Assembly (NCBI RefSeq): GCF_002975205.1
Contig: NZ_PCOC01000002.1
Span: 566,001 to 630,000, forward strand
DNA from: Ochrobactrum vermis
Lineage (GTDB): Bacteria > Pseudomonadota > Alphaproteobacteria > Rhizobiales > Rhizobiaceae
Length of the DNA stretch: 64,000 nucleotides
Direction of reading: 5' to 3'
The notes below the pieces were generated by a model. The model was given only the letters and a program-made list of their open reading frames with translations. It did not search any database and was not told the origin of the DNA. Numbering within the stretch: the first letter of the stretch is position 1; each line of letters opens with the position of its first letter. Both the position numbers and the translations under genes were made by a program. Positions 35,173 to 43,868 of this stretch are shown in pieces.

Positions 35173-35774
35173 CCATGGCTCATAAAATGATCCGGTGTGG
35201 TTCGGCAGTGGTGCTGTTTCTGGCGGCCTCTGTTCCGGCCATTGCACAGCAGGCGGCGACGCCTGCTCCAGCGCCCGCCGAGGCGTCTGCGGCACAGCAA
35301 CTCGCTTCTTCGCCGCCGCTCGGCAATCTCGATGAGATCCGCAAGTTCTGCGGCAATATCGATGATCAGGCCGCAGATGCCCGCTATGCGTTGCAGGCCA
35401 AGCAGTTGACCGAGCTGAAGGCCGATGTCGAGGACCGGATGCGTGCGCTTGAAGAAAAGCGCCGGGAATATGAAATGTGGCTGAAGCGCCGTGACGAGTT
35501 CGTCAGCAAGGCACAGGATTCGCTTGTCGACATCATCTCGAAAATGAAGCCGGACGCCGCGGCGGCGCAGATGGCGCTGATCGGCGACGAAGCGGCAGCG
35601 GCTTTGATCCTCAAGCTCAATCCACGCGTATCCAGCATCATCCTCAATGAAATGCCGCCGGAAAAGGCGGCCAAGCTGGCGCGCGTCATCGTCGGTTCGC
35701 AGCGCACGGCGACCACGCCGCAGCCTGTCAGGGATCAGCGCGCCGCGGCGCAGTCCGGGAATACGGTTCAATGA
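35169..35774 (+). CDS. motE: MotE-like periplasmic chaperone of MotC
   Basis: A periplasmic protein of 201 residues: signal peptide (VVLFLAASVPAIAQQ), Pro/Ala linker, a long coiled coil (about 75-120: LTELKADVEDRMRALEEKRR) and a C-terminal MgtE_N-like fold (AALILKLNPRVSSIILNEMP). In Sinorhizobium meliloti, MotE is a chaperone that stabilises the motility protein MotC. Overlaps on both sides place it firmly in the operon. Confidence 0.85.
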   Translation: MTMAHKMIRCGSAVVLFLAASVPAIAQQAATPAPAPAEASAAQQLASSPPLGNLDEIRKFCGNIDDQAADARYALQAKQLTELKADVEDRMRALEEKRREYEMWLKRRDEFVSKAQDSLVDIISKMKPDAAAAQMALIGDEAAAALILKLNPRVSSIILNEMPPEKAAKLARVIVGSQRTATTPQPVRDQRAAAQSGNTVQ

Positions 35775-36499
35775 AAAACAGCATGAACAAAGCGACTCTT
35801 GCAGCAACGACACTCATTCTACTGGCGGGTTGTGCGACCAAGCCGGAGGAAATCGGCCGGGCACCCGACCTGTCACCGGTCGCGGCTCATCTCGGTATGC
35901 AGAACAATCCGCAGTTCAACGGCTATCCGGCGCGTCCGAGCAAGGCGTCCTATTCGCTCTGGGATCAGCGTTCGACCAATTTCTTCAAGGACCCGCGCGC
36001 GGCCACGCCGGGCGATGTCCTGACCGTCATCATTTCCATCAATGATCGCGCCAATCTGGACAACAAGACGGATCGCGAGCGCGTGTCGAAGGGCATCTAC
36101 GGTGCGGGCGGTTCATTCGCAACAAGCAGCAGCACCGGTGCTGGCGCTGGCGGTGACATGGACGCATCGGTTAACACGCATTCCGACAGCAAGTCGAAGG
36201 GCAAAGGCACCATCGAACGCAGCGAAGATATCCGTCTGCAGGTTGCGGCCATTGTCACCGATACACTGCCCAATGGAAACATGATCATCCGTGGATCGCA
36301 AGAAGTGCGCGTCAATAATGAGCTGCGCGTGCTGAATGTCGCCGGTGTCGTGCGTCCGCGCGATATTTCCGGCAGTAACACGATTTCCTACGACAAGATT
36401 GCCGAGGCCCGCATTTCCTATGGCGGTCGCGGTCGTTTGAGCGAGATTCAGCAGCCGCCTTACGGCCAGCAGATTCTCGATCAGGTTTCTCCTTTCTAG
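35771..36499 (+). CDS. flgH: Flagellar L-ring lipoprotein FlgH
   Basis: Outer-membrane L-ring subunit of 242 residues. The lipobox LLAGC puts the acylated Cys at residue 21. DVLTVIISINDRANLDNKTD and LPNGNMIIRGSQEVRVNNEL are family signatures; ARISYGGRGRLSEIQQPPYG closes the protein as in other FlgH. Its start overlaps motE as ATGA. Confidence 0.97.
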   Translation: MKNSMNKATLAATTLILLAGCATKPEEIGRAPDLSPVAAHLGMQNNPQFNGYPARPSKASYSLWDQRSTNFFKDPRAATPGDVLTVIISINDRANLDNKTDRERVSKGIYGAGGSFATSSSTGAGAGGDMDASVNTHSDSKSKGKGTIERSEDIRLQVAAIVTDTLPNGNMIIRGSQEVRVNNELRVLNVAGVVRPRDISGSNTISYDKIAEARISYGGRGRLSEIQQPPYGQQILDQVSPF

Positions 36500-36509
36500 G
36501 TTGGCTGGC

Positions 36510-37004
36510 ATGAGCGATACGACGGCAACGGAAAAGGATGGCAAGGCGAAGAGTTCCTTGACGGGGTTGCTTACGGCTGTCGCTGTCCTGACCGTCATCG
36601 CTGGCGGCGGCGGCTGGTATCTGGGCGGTATGATTTCCGCCGATCAGCTGGTATCGGCCAAGCCTTCCGGCAAGGAAGACAAGCCGAAACGCGGCGATTT
36701 CGAATCGCGCGCCATCGGCACTGTCGTGCCCTTGCAGCCGATCATCACCAATCTCGGCATCCCGCAGAATACATGGGTGCGCCTTGAAGCTTCACTGGTG
36801 GCAAAGCCGGGGCATGAAATTCCGGCGGCGATGGCGGCAAGCGTCGGCGACGATTTCCTGAGCTTCCTGCGCAGCGTCAACCTCATGCAATTGCAAGGCG
36901 CGGCCGGGCTTGCCTATCTGCGTTCCGATCTCGAAGAACGTGCGCGCCTGCGTTCGGAAGGTGCGGTTGATCGCATCTTCATCTCGGCGCTGGTAGTGGA
37001 ATGA
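36510..37004 (+). CDS. fliL: Flagellar basal-body-associated protein FliL
   Basis: A single-pass inner-membrane protein of 164 residues that associates with the stator. The helix is LLTAVAVLTVIAGGGGWYLG, followed by a periplasmic domain with VVPLQPIITNLGIPQNTWVR and a C-terminal beta stretch VDRIFISALVVE. ATG 36510 is used; a TTG three codons earlier is possible. Stop overlaps fliP. Confidence 0.9.
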   Translation: MSDTTATEKDGKAKSSLTGLLTAVAVLTVIAGGGGWYLGGMISADQLVSAKPSGKEDKPKRGDFESRAIGTVVPLQPIITNLGIPQNTWVRLEASLVAKPGHEIPAAMAASVGDDFLSFLRSVNLMQLQGAAGLAYLRSDLEERARLRSEGAVDRIFISALVVE

Positions 37005-37741
37005 AGAAAACTTTTGGCCTTGGCGTCGTCCTGACGCTCGTTCTCACCGTCTCCGCACAGGCGCAGCAGGCGCTGACGCTCGACAATCTGCTGCCTGCGG
37101 GAAGCGGGGCTGCGAGCGGCCAGATCGTGCAGTTGTTCGGGCTTCTGACGGTGCTCTCCATTGCGCCGGGCCTGCTCATCATGGTGACGAGCTTCACACG
37201 TTTCGCCATCGCCTTTTCGCTTTTGCGGTCGGGGCTCGGCCTCCAGACCGCGCCCGCCAGCATGGTGATGATCTCGCTCGCTTTATTCATGACGTTCTAT
37301 GTCATGGCGCCTGCCTTTGACCGGGCCTGGAACAATGGCGTGCAGCCTCTCATGCGCAATGAAATCACGCAGCAGGCCGCCTTCACCGAAATTTCGCAGC
37401 CTTTCCGTGAGTTCATGATGGGTCAGGTGCGCGACAAGGACCTTCGTCTGTTCGAAGACCTCGCCGATCCATCCTTCCGTACCGGCGATGATGGCATTGT
37501 TGATTTCCGCGTGCTGGTTCCAGCCTTCATGATTTCGGAACTGCGGCGCGGTTTTGAAATCGGCTTCCTGATCGTGCTGCCATTTCTGGTGATCGATCTC
37601 GTCGTCGCGACGCTGACCATGTCCATGGGTATGATGATGCTGCCGCCGACGGTGATCTCGCTACCCTTCAAGATTCTGTTCTTCGTGCTGATCGACGGCT
37701 GGAATATTCTGGTAGGAAGCCTCATACGCTCCTTCTCTTGA
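37001..37741 (+). CDS. fliP: Flagellar export gate protein FliP
   Basis: Core export-gate membrane protein, 246 residues with a cleavable-type N-terminal signal (FGLGVVLTLVLTVSAQAQQ) and four helices. RFAIAFSLLRSGLGLQTAPA and PFLVIDLVVATLTMSMGMMM are the FliP signatures; it ends DGWNILVGSLIRSFS. Last gene of the large rightward operon. No partner fliO is seen anywhere in the window. Confidence 0.97.
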   Translation: MKKTFGLGVVLTLVLTVSAQAQQALTLDNLLPAGSGAASGQIVQLFGLLTVLSIAPGLLIMVTSFTRFAIAFSLLRSGLGLQTAPASMVMISLALFMTFYVMAPAFDRAWNNGVQPLMRNEITQQAAFTEISQPFREFMMGQVRDKDLRLFEDLADPSFRTGDDGIVDFRVLVPAFMISELRRGFEIGFLIVLPFLVIDLVVATLTMSMGMMMLPPTVISLPFKILFFVLIDGWNILVGSLIRSFS

Positions 37742-37855
37742 CCCATTTTGGTACGCTTCGGATTGCGCAAGCCAGAATTCTGAGTGAGAATCTGCAAATC
37801 CGTTAAATTTCGACCGAATAAATTAGCCTTTATTTAATGTTTGGGTTCTAACTGT
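37742..37855 (+). promoter_or_regulatory. fliC upstream region
   Basis: A 114-bp AT-rich stretch between fliP and the structured fliC leader. It holds TTAAATTTCGACCGAATAAATT and TTTATTTAATG but no clear -35/-10 pair or terminator. The fliC promoter is expected here. Confidence 0.35.
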
Positions 37856-37933
37856 CGGCTCATGGTGGGTTCCGCGCGTAACGCGGTAACAGGCATGATG
37901 CCGCTCCACCATGCCGGTAATTTCAAATCCGGC
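37856..37933 (+). promoter_or_regulatory. Structured fliC 5' leader
   Basis: Nested dyads: outer stem CATGGTGG (37861-37868) with CCACCATG (37906-37913); inside it CCGCG (37872-37876) with CGCGG (37882-37886) and GGCAT (37892-37896) with ATGCC (37898-37902). GCCGG (37913-37917) with CCGGC (37929-37933) forms a further hairpin that competes with the end of the outer stem. The ribosome site AAGGGG follows near 37958. In Caulobacter, FlbT acts on the flagellin leader, and flbT is present here. Confidence 0.6.
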
Positions 37934-37971
37934 CTGTCCCTCGTATTGTTTTTCCCAAGGGGCAAAATACC

Positions 37972-38772
37972 ATGGCAAGTCTTCTTACCAACGCTTCTGC
38001 GATGACTGCACTGCAGACCCTGTCGCAGACCAACAAGAATCTCGCAACCACCCAGAACCGTATTGCCACCGGCGAACGCGTTTCGACCGCAGCCGACAAC
38101 GCAGCTTACTGGTCGATTGCAACCAGCATGCGCGGCCAGAGCGCCACGCTCAGCGCCGCTCAGGACACGCTCGGCGTTGGCAAAGCCGTTGTCGATACGG
38201 CTGTTACCGGTCTGGAAGAAGCGATCAAGCTTGGCACGCAGATTCAGGCGAAGCTGGCAACCCTCGGCACGCCGGGCGTTGATGACGCTATCGTCAATGC
38301 TGACGTTGCACAGCTCTCCGCACAGATCGTCGACATCGCGAAGTCGGCTTCGTTCGAAGGCATCAACCTGCTGAAGTCGGGCGGTGCGGACGTGACCATC
38401 ACCACCGGCTATACCTCGGTGGCTGGCGGCGGTACGGCTGCCCTGAACACGCTCGACGTCTCCGCATACGATCTTGAAGCCGACTATACCACGGCTCCGG
38501 CCGATGCGATGGCAGCCGAAGCTCTGGTCGTCAAGATGCGCGATGCCGCTTCAACCCTCGGTGCTGCTGCAACCCGTATCGACTCGCAGTCGTCGTTCAA
38601 TGGCAAGTTGATCGATGCTATCGACCGCGGCATTGGCCAGCTCGTCGATGCCGACATGAATGCTGAATCGGCTCGCCTTTCGGCTCTCCAGACCCAGCAG
38701 CAGCTCGGCGTTCAGGCGCTTTCGATTGCCAATTCGAGCACGCAGGTCATCCTGTCGCTGTTCCGCGGCTAA
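37972..38772 (+). CDS. fliC: Flagellin FliC
   Basis: The filament subunit, a short flagellin of 266 residues consisting mostly of the N- and C-terminal helical domains (D0/D1) with a small central region. NASAMTALQTLSQTNKNLAT and TGERVSTAADNAAYWSIATS open the protein; RLSALQTQQQLGVQALSIAN and STQVILSLFRG close it. Only one flagellin gene is seen. The region matching the TLR5-binding stretch of enteric flagellin reads AIKLGTQIQAKLATLG, unlike the stimulatory form. It has its own leader and terminator, so it is a separate unit. Confidence 0.96.
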   Translation: MASLLTNASAMTALQTLSQTNKNLATTQNRIATGERVSTAADNAAYWSIATSMRGQSATLSAAQDTLGVGKAVVDTAVTGLEEAIKLGTQIQAKLATLGTPGVDDAIVNADVAQLSAQIVDIAKSASFEGINLLKSGGADVTITTGYTSVAGGGTAALNTLDVSAYDLEADYTTAPADAMAAEALVVKMRDAASTLGAAATRIDSQSSFNGKLIDAIDRGIGQLVDADMNAESARLSALQTQQQLGVQALSIANSSTQVILSLFRG

Positions 38773-38882
38773 TCTGAGTAAACAGCAAGGGCGCCGGGTT
38801 GCTGGCGCTCGCGAGTTCTCAGGCAAATCAGGGGTTCGCATCCGAACCGACCTGATCGGATCGGATGTCTTTGGGCGGAAAA

Positions 38883-38917
38883 TGGGGCGCGGGATTTATT
38901 CCGCGCCCCAATTCTTT
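38883..38917 (+). terminator. fliC intrinsic terminator
   Basis: Stem TGGGGCGCGG (38883-38892) with CCGCGCCCCA (38901-38910), an eight-base loop, then ATTCTTT. It lies 110 bases past the fliC stop. A 10-bp GC-rich perfect stem supports a terminator, though the T-run is short. Confidence 0.75.
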
Positions 38918-38963
38918 GCGCTCATTTCCAGTTTCCGGGAGCACCTGCTTCATCAGCCGCCAC

Positions 38964-38986
38964 TTTCGCGCAAGCTTCGCGGGCTA
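38964..38986 (+). promoter_or_regulatory. Candidate FtcR-type element upstream of fliF
   Basis: TTTCGCGCAAGCTTC, four bases, GCTA. The same 14-base block, spacing and GCTA occur upstream of flhA (52373-52394). It ends 16 bases before the annotated fliF ATG. FtcR is reported in Brucella to bind the fliF upstream region; equating it with this element is an inference. Confidence 0.45.
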
Positions 38987-39002
38987 GTTTGCATCCATCA
39001 TT

Positions 39003-40742
39003 ATGGCGGTGGTGTGGATGCAGCAGAATTTTCAGCAATTGATCGAACAGCTCAAGGCTACGCTCGGCAAGCTCGGCGCGCGAAAACTCATCGCGCTCGG
39101 ACTTGTGGGCGCGGCACTCATGGGCGCGATCCTTTATACGAGCATCTATCTGAGCCGCCCTTCCTACGAGACGCTCTATGTGGGTCTTTCGCGCGACGAC
39201 GTGAACCGCATGGGCCTTGCGCTCGGTGAAGCTGGCATTCCTTTCGATGTGAAAGCCGATGGCTCGTCCATCCTCGTGCCCATCGGCAAAGCTGAAAATG
39301 CCCGCATGTATCTGGCCGAAAAGGGCCTGCCGACCTCGAACAATGCCGGTTATGAGCTGTTCGACAATATGGGGTCGCTCGGCCTCACCTCGTTCATGCA
39401 AGAAATTACCCGTGTGCGAGCGCTCGAAGGCGAAATCGCCCGCACCATCCAGGCCATTCGTGGTGTGAAAGCCGCTCGTGTCCACATCGTTCTGGCGGAA
39501 AAGGGTTCTTTCCGTCGTGGCGATCAGAAGCCCTCAGCCTCGGTCGTCATCCGCGCCGAAGGCAGTTTTTCTGCTGAATCCGCCCAATCCATCAGACAGT
39601 TGGTCGCCGCCGCCGTTCCATCGCTCGATGCTTCCGCCGTTACCGTTCTCGACACCAACGGTCGTCTGCTGGCATCGGCCGGCGAAGCAGCCAATGGCGC
39701 AGCCCTCATGACGGCTTCGCTGGAACAGCAGGTTGCGGGCAATGTGGATGACAGCATCCGCAAAGCGCTGGCGCCTTATCTCGGCATGGGACATTTCCAA
39801 ACCAGCGTTCAGGCCGTACTCGATACGGACCGCCGCCAGATCAACGAGACGACCTACGACCCTGAATCCCGCGTCGAGCGTTCGGTGCGTGTTGTCCGTG
39901 AAAGCGGCGATTCCCGCAACAATCGCAACGACAATGCAACTGGCGTGGAACAGAACATCCCGCAGGAAGAAATCCAGAACCGGAACGGTGAAAGTTCGAC
40001 AGAAAAGACCGATCGCCGCGAGGAACTGACCAATTACGAAATGAACAGCAAGACGGTTTCCACCGTCAGCGACGGCTATGCCGTCAAGCGGCTGTCCATT
40101 GCCGTGGTCATCGATCAGGCGCGGCTTCTGGAAACTGCGGGAACCACGCCGCCGCCAGCCAATTTTGTCGATCAGCAGATCACCAAGATCCGCGATCTCG
40201 TTGCAACCGCAGCCGGTCTCAATGCGGATCGCGGCGACGTCATCAACGTGACGGCGGTGAACTTCCTCGATCCTGCTGGTGCCGATATGGAACCGGTCTC
40301 CACGCCATGGACCGATACGGTGCTTCGCCAGAGCGGCTCCTATGTCAATGCGCTCGCCATTCTTGCAGCCGTTGGTCTCCTGATCTGGTTCGGTCTGCGC
40401 CCGCTGCTGCGTGACCAGAATGCCAAGCCTGCAGGCACGGCAGTGGCTGTCCGCGAGACCAGTGAAGTGGCAATGCCGAATTTCGTCGGTGGCGAAGCGG
40501 CAGGTGACGGCGTGCAGGCCGTCATTGGCGGACCCGAGGCCTATGCCGACCAGATGAAGACGAGCCTCAGCGATCTTCGCCAGCGCATGCGCATGCCCGC
40601 AAAGCTGCGTCTGGAACAGATGATCGACATGGATGAGGAGCGCGTTGCCGCCGTTCTCAAGCAGTGGATCCATGAAACCGCCGCCAGCCGCGAGACGCAG
40701 CCAGTAAAGGCGTCGGTGATGCCGGAGCGTGAGGCGGCCTGA
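39003..40742 (+). CDS. fliF: Flagellar MS-ring protein FliF
   Basis: The MS-ring protein, 579 residues, with two membrane helices (about 28-47 and 446-465) around a large periplasmic domain. LGEAGIPFDVKADGSSILVP and RVRALEGEIARTIQAIRGVK are typical of FliF. The C-terminal cytosolic tail (SLSDLRQRMRMPAKLRLEQM) binds FliG. ATG 39003 is used; ATG 39018, with GGTGGTG before it, is an alternative. First gene of the fliF-motB-motC-fliK operon. Confidence 0.96.
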   Translation: MAVVWMQQNFQQLIEQLKATLGKLGARKLIALGLVGAALMGAILYTSIYLSRPSYETLYVGLSRDDVNRMGLALGEAGIPFDVKADGSSILVPIGKAENARMYLAEKGLPTSNNAGYELFDNMGSLGLTSFMQEITRVRALEGEIARTIQAIRGVKAARVHIVLAEKGSFRRGDQKPSASVVIRAEGSFSAESAQSIRQLVAAAVPSLDASAVTVLDTNGRLLASAGEAANGAALMTASLEQQVAGNVDDSIRKALAPYLGMGHFQTSVQAVLDTDRRQINETTYDPESRVERSVRVVRESGDSRNNRNDNATGVEQNIPQEEIQNRNGESSTEKTDRREELTNYEMNSKTVSTVSDGYAVKRLSIAVVIDQARLLETAGTTPPPANFVDQQITKIRDLVATAAGLNADRGDVINVTAVNFLDPAGADMEPVSTPWTDTVLRQSGSYVNALAILAAVGLLIWFGLRPLLRDQNAKPAGTAVAVRETSEVAMPNFVGGEAAGDGVQAVIGGPEAYADQMKTSLSDLRQRMRMPAKLRLEQMIDMDEERVAAVLKQWIHETAASRETQPVKASVMPEREAA

Positions 40743-40744
40743 CG

Positions 40745-41452
40745 ATGAGCGCGCTTTCCCTCAGCCGTTATCTTCCCGATTTTTCGACCCATCATATCGA
40801 GGATGAGGCGGTCGAGATCATTGCTGCTCCGGCGCCGCAGAAGCCGCTGAAACAAACGCCCGTTGCGCAAACAGGCAGTGATGCACCGAAACGTCCTGCC
40901 ACGGCCGAAAAAGCTGCCGCTGTCGAGCAGGCGGAAGTCGCTGCTGTTATCGCCGCCGAGGAAGAAAAGCGGGTGGCTTTCGAAGCAGGGCGCGAGGATG
41001 GCCACAGGGAGGCTCAAGCGCTTTACGAGGCTGAGAGGGCACGGCTTGTCCGCGAGCACGAGACCGAGATCGAAACGTTGCGCGCTACCTTCTCGCGCGA
41101 GCAGGCCCTGTTGCTGGCAGGCAGCCTGACCGACGCGTTGACCGCACTTGAACGAAATTTCTCCGCCCAGATTGCTGAAATCCTGATGCCTTTGCTGGCA
41201 GAAAAAATGGAACGTGAGGCAGTCGCGGAATTCGCACGGCGCATTGCAGCGCTGGCGCTCGATGGCGAAGCACCGGAAATCTCCGGTCCTGCGCGATTGA
41301 TTGCGCCGCTGCACGATCATGCGCCCTTGCTTCCGTCAGGCTGCCGGTTTTCGGAAACCGGTGCGGACGAACTTTCCTTTTCCTTTGGCGACCGAATGCT
41401 TGAAACACGCATCGCGCCGCTTCTTGAAGAATTGAAGGCTGCGGTTCAATGA
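40745..41452 (+). CDS. Putative FliH-like export regulator
   Basis: A 235-residue soluble protein with a Pro/Ala-rich N-terminus, a strong coiled coil (about 60-140: AAEEEKRVAFEAGREDGHRE), and a C-terminal helical/beta domain (LLAEKMEREAVAEFARRIAA and DELSFSFGDRMLETRIAPLL). FliH, the partner of FliI, has this layout (coiled coil with GREDG-like repeat, then the domain that binds the ATPase). FliH is otherwise missing from the window. It starts two bases after fliF and overlaps motB by four. Identity is inferred; sequence conservation was not tested. Confidence 0.6.
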   Translation: MSALSLSRYLPDFSTHHIEDEAVEIIAAPAPQKPLKQTPVAQTGSDAPKRPATAEKAAAVEQAEVAAVIAAEEEKRVAFEAGREDGHREAQALYEAERARLVREHETEIETLRATFSREQALLLAGSLTDALTALERNFSAQIAEILMPLLAEKMEREAVAEFARRIAALALDGEAPEISGPARLIAPLHDHAPLLPSGCRFSETGADELSFSFGDRMLETRIAPLLEELKAAVQ

Positions 41453-42564
41453 ACATCGATCCCGAAACCAAGCGTGAGATCATCATTGTTCGCCGCGGCG
41501 GGCATGATGATCATGACAGCCATCATGGTGGCGTGTGGAAAATCGCCTATGCCGACTTCATGACCGCGATGATGGCCTTCTTCCTCGTCATGTGGCTCAT
41601 CAATGCCGCCAATGAGGAAACCAAGGCGGCGGTTGCAAGCTATTTCAATCCCGTCAAGCTGATGGATCGGCATTCAAGCCCCAAAGGCGTGCAGGATGTC
41701 GAGGAAAGAGACGGCAAGGTTCGCTATGAAAGCGACCAGAAGGTCGAAAACAGCACCAGGGTCATCAACGATACGACAGTTGCGCCGCCAAGCGATCAGG
41801 AAGAGCGCCAGCTTTTCCGCGAGCCCTATGCTGTCCTGTCGGAACTTGCCCATGAAACCGGTGTTCTGCAGAACCAGTCGGCCGAGGGTGATGGCGGCAC
41901 ATCGCAATCCGGTCCGGCAACGGGTGCCGAGGGTGGCGAAGCCTATCGGGATCCGTTCAGCCCGGATTACTGGTCGAGCAAGGCCGTCGAAGACCTGACC
42001 CCGCCCGATGCAGCACCTGCCGCTCCACCCAAGCCGGAAGCAGCCCAGCCGAAGCCGGAGGAGGCCGCAAAGACTGCTGAAACGCAGGAACAATTCATTG
42101 CCGATCTGAAAAAGGCGGCTGAGGGCGAAACCGCGAAAGAAGGCACACAGGCAAAGAATGCCGAGCCTATGCCCGATGTAACGGTTGTGCCGGTCGACGG
42201 TGGTGTGATGATCCAGCTCACCGACAAGATCGATTACGGCATGTTCACCATCGGCTCGGCCAAGCCGGATGCGCGCGTGGTGCAGATGCTGGAGCGTATC
42301 GCGCAGGTGATTTCCCGCCAGCCGGGCGAAGTCATCATCAGCGGACATACGGATGCGCGCCCGTTCAAGAGCGCGACCTATGACAATTGGCGCCTGTCCT
42401 CGGCGCGTGCGCAGATGGCGTATTACATGCTGGTTCGCGGTGGGCTTGATGAAAAGCGGGTGCTGCGTGTGGAGGGTTATGCCGACCGTCAGCCGAAGAA
42501 CGCCAACGATCCGAATGCGGCTGAAAACCGCCGCATCGATATTTTCCTCAAGTCCGCTCCATGA
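41449..42564 (+). CDS. motB: Flagellar stator protein MotB
   Basis: The stator protein with a peptidoglycan-binding domain, 371 residues. The N-terminal tail is His/Asp-rich (GGHDDHDSHHGG). The single helix AYADFMTAMMAFFLVMWLIN contains Asp36, expected to be the proton-binding residue. A long Pro/Ala/Glu linker precedes the OmpA-like domain (SGHTDARPFKSATYDNWRLS, ADRQPKNANDPNAAENRRID). Starts by overlapping the FliH-like gene and its stop overlaps motC. Confidence 0.95.
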   Translation: MNIDPETKREIIIVRRGGHDDHDSHHGGVWKIAYADFMTAMMAFFLVMWLINAANEETKAAVASYFNPVKLMDRHSSPKGVQDVEERDGKVRYESDQKVENSTRVINDTTVAPPSDQEERQLFREPYAVLSELAHETGVLQNQSAEGDGGTSQSGPATGAEGGEAYRDPFSPDYWSSKAVEDLTPPDAAPAAPPKPEAAQPKPEEAAKTAETQEQFIADLKKAAEGETAKEGTQAKNAEPMPDVTVVPVDGGVMIQLTDKIDYGMFTIGSAKPDARVVQMLERIAQVISRQPGEVIISGHTDARPFKSATYDNWRLSSARAQMAYYMLVRGGLDEKRVLRVEGYADRQPKNANDPNAAENRRIDIFLKSAP

Positions 42565-43868
42565 AACAGCTTGCCATGCGTTCCTTGCTGGCATGTGTTG
42601 CAGGCTTCTCCCTGGCGGGAGCGGCTTATCCGGCCCTTGCGCAAACGCAGACACTGGCTGACACCCGCGCGCTACCGGTGCTGGAGCCCTACAAACTCGT
42701 GCGTTCGCTGCGCATGTTGCAGGATCAGGTTGTCGCCGGAAAGCCGGAAGCGGTGGTGATGCTCAACAAGCTTCTGGGCTTCGTCAGCGCGGATATGGGG
42801 CGGGCGCAAGGTGACGTCTGGAACAACCCGGAGAACGTCTATGCGGCGATCATCTATCTCTTCAATGGCGGCAATCCTGAAGCAGTGCGCAAGGTGCTTG
42901 CCGATCTGAAGACGGATGCTGTGCCGCCGGAACTGGTCAAGGGCGCATTGGCCTATGCTTCCGGCCAGACGATTGAAGTGGTGAAGCTTTTTTCGGTTCC
43001 GCTGTCATCCGATGTTCCTGCGGAACTGAAGGCATCCATTGTCCTTGTAACGGCCAGCCAGATGACCGCCTTCGATCCCGCGACGGCCTTGATGCGGCTC
43101 GATCAGGTGCGGCTCGATGCGCCGGGCACGTTGTTCGAGGAAGCTGCAATCCGTCGTTCGATGCCGATTGCAGCCAAACTCGGCGATGCCGACAAGATCA
43201 GGCTCCTGTCGCGAAACTATCTCCAGCGCTTTCCCCGTTCGCCCTATATGCGCGATTTCATGGCGCAATTTGTCGATGCTGCGGTGAAACTCAACGACCG
43301 TATCGGCAATCCGGAGCTGGCAAAGCTGATCGGCTCGGCTGATCCTGTCATGCAATACTCGCTCTATCTGCAGATCGCGCGCGGTGCGCTTGTCGATGGT
43401 CAGACGGAGCGGGCGCGGTTCATGTCGGCAGAGGCGAAAAAGCTTGCCGACAGACTGAAAGCCGATCCCACCCGCGCCAATCTCTACGCGGCGGCAAGCG
43501 ATGTGGCTTCGGATTCGGCGGGCAGTGCGCTTCGCGAACTGTCGCAGATTTCACCCGACAAATTGCAGGAGCGGGACCGGAAATTGCTGAAAGCGGCCGA
43601 AGCTGTCGGCACGGTGGTAACCCGCACGCCAGACGCATTGCCGCCTGCAAAGCCGGCCCTCACCGAACAGGACGTGCCGTCGATGGCGGTGGCGGATTCG
43701 CAGGAACATCAGGCGGCAAAACCGGTACCGAATGCGGTCCCTAGCCCTGTGGCTGTCCGCCTGAAGCCGGTCAAGAACCAGCCGGAAGACGATTTGCAGA
43801 AGACGATGGAAGATGCGCGGCGCAAGCTTGCCGAGATCGATGCTTTGCTAGGAAAGACCGTTCAATGA
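42561..43868 (+). CDS. motC: Motility protein MotC
   Basis: Periplasmic protein of 435 residues with a signal peptide (SLLACVAGFSLAGAAYPALA) and a body of helical repeats (for example ALAYASGQTIEVVKLFSVPL), Pro-rich toward the C-terminus, ending in a coiled stretch. In Sinorhizobium meliloti, MotC binds MotB in the periplasm and is needed for rotation; MotE chaperones it. Overlaps motB and fliK at its ends (ATGA). Confidence 0.9.
   Translation: MKQLAMRSLLACVAGFSLAGAAYPALAQTQTLADTRALPVLEPYKLVRSLRMLQDQVVAGKPEAVVMLNKLLGFVSADMGRAQGDVWNNPENVYAAIIYLFNGGNPEAVRKVLADLKTDAVPPELVKGALAYASGQTIEVVKLFSVPLSSDVPAELKASIVLVTASQMTAFDPATALMRLDQVRLDAPGTLFEEAAIRRSMPIAAKLGDADKIRLLSRNYLQRFPRSPYMRDFMAQFVDAAVKLNDRIGNPELAKLIGSADPVMQYSLYLQIARGALVDGQTERARFMSAEAKKLADRLKADPTRANLYAAASDVASDSAGSALRELSQISPDKLQERDRKLLKAAEAVGTVVTRTPDALPPAKPALTEQDVPSMAVADSQEHQAAKPVPNAVPSPVAVRLKPVKNQPEDDLQKTMEDARRKLAEIDALLGKTVQ

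Noticed and set aside
39534..40673. Long open frame on the - strand opposite fliF
   Set aside because: The fliF reading is unmistakable; the antisense frame is a by-product of high G+C codon use.
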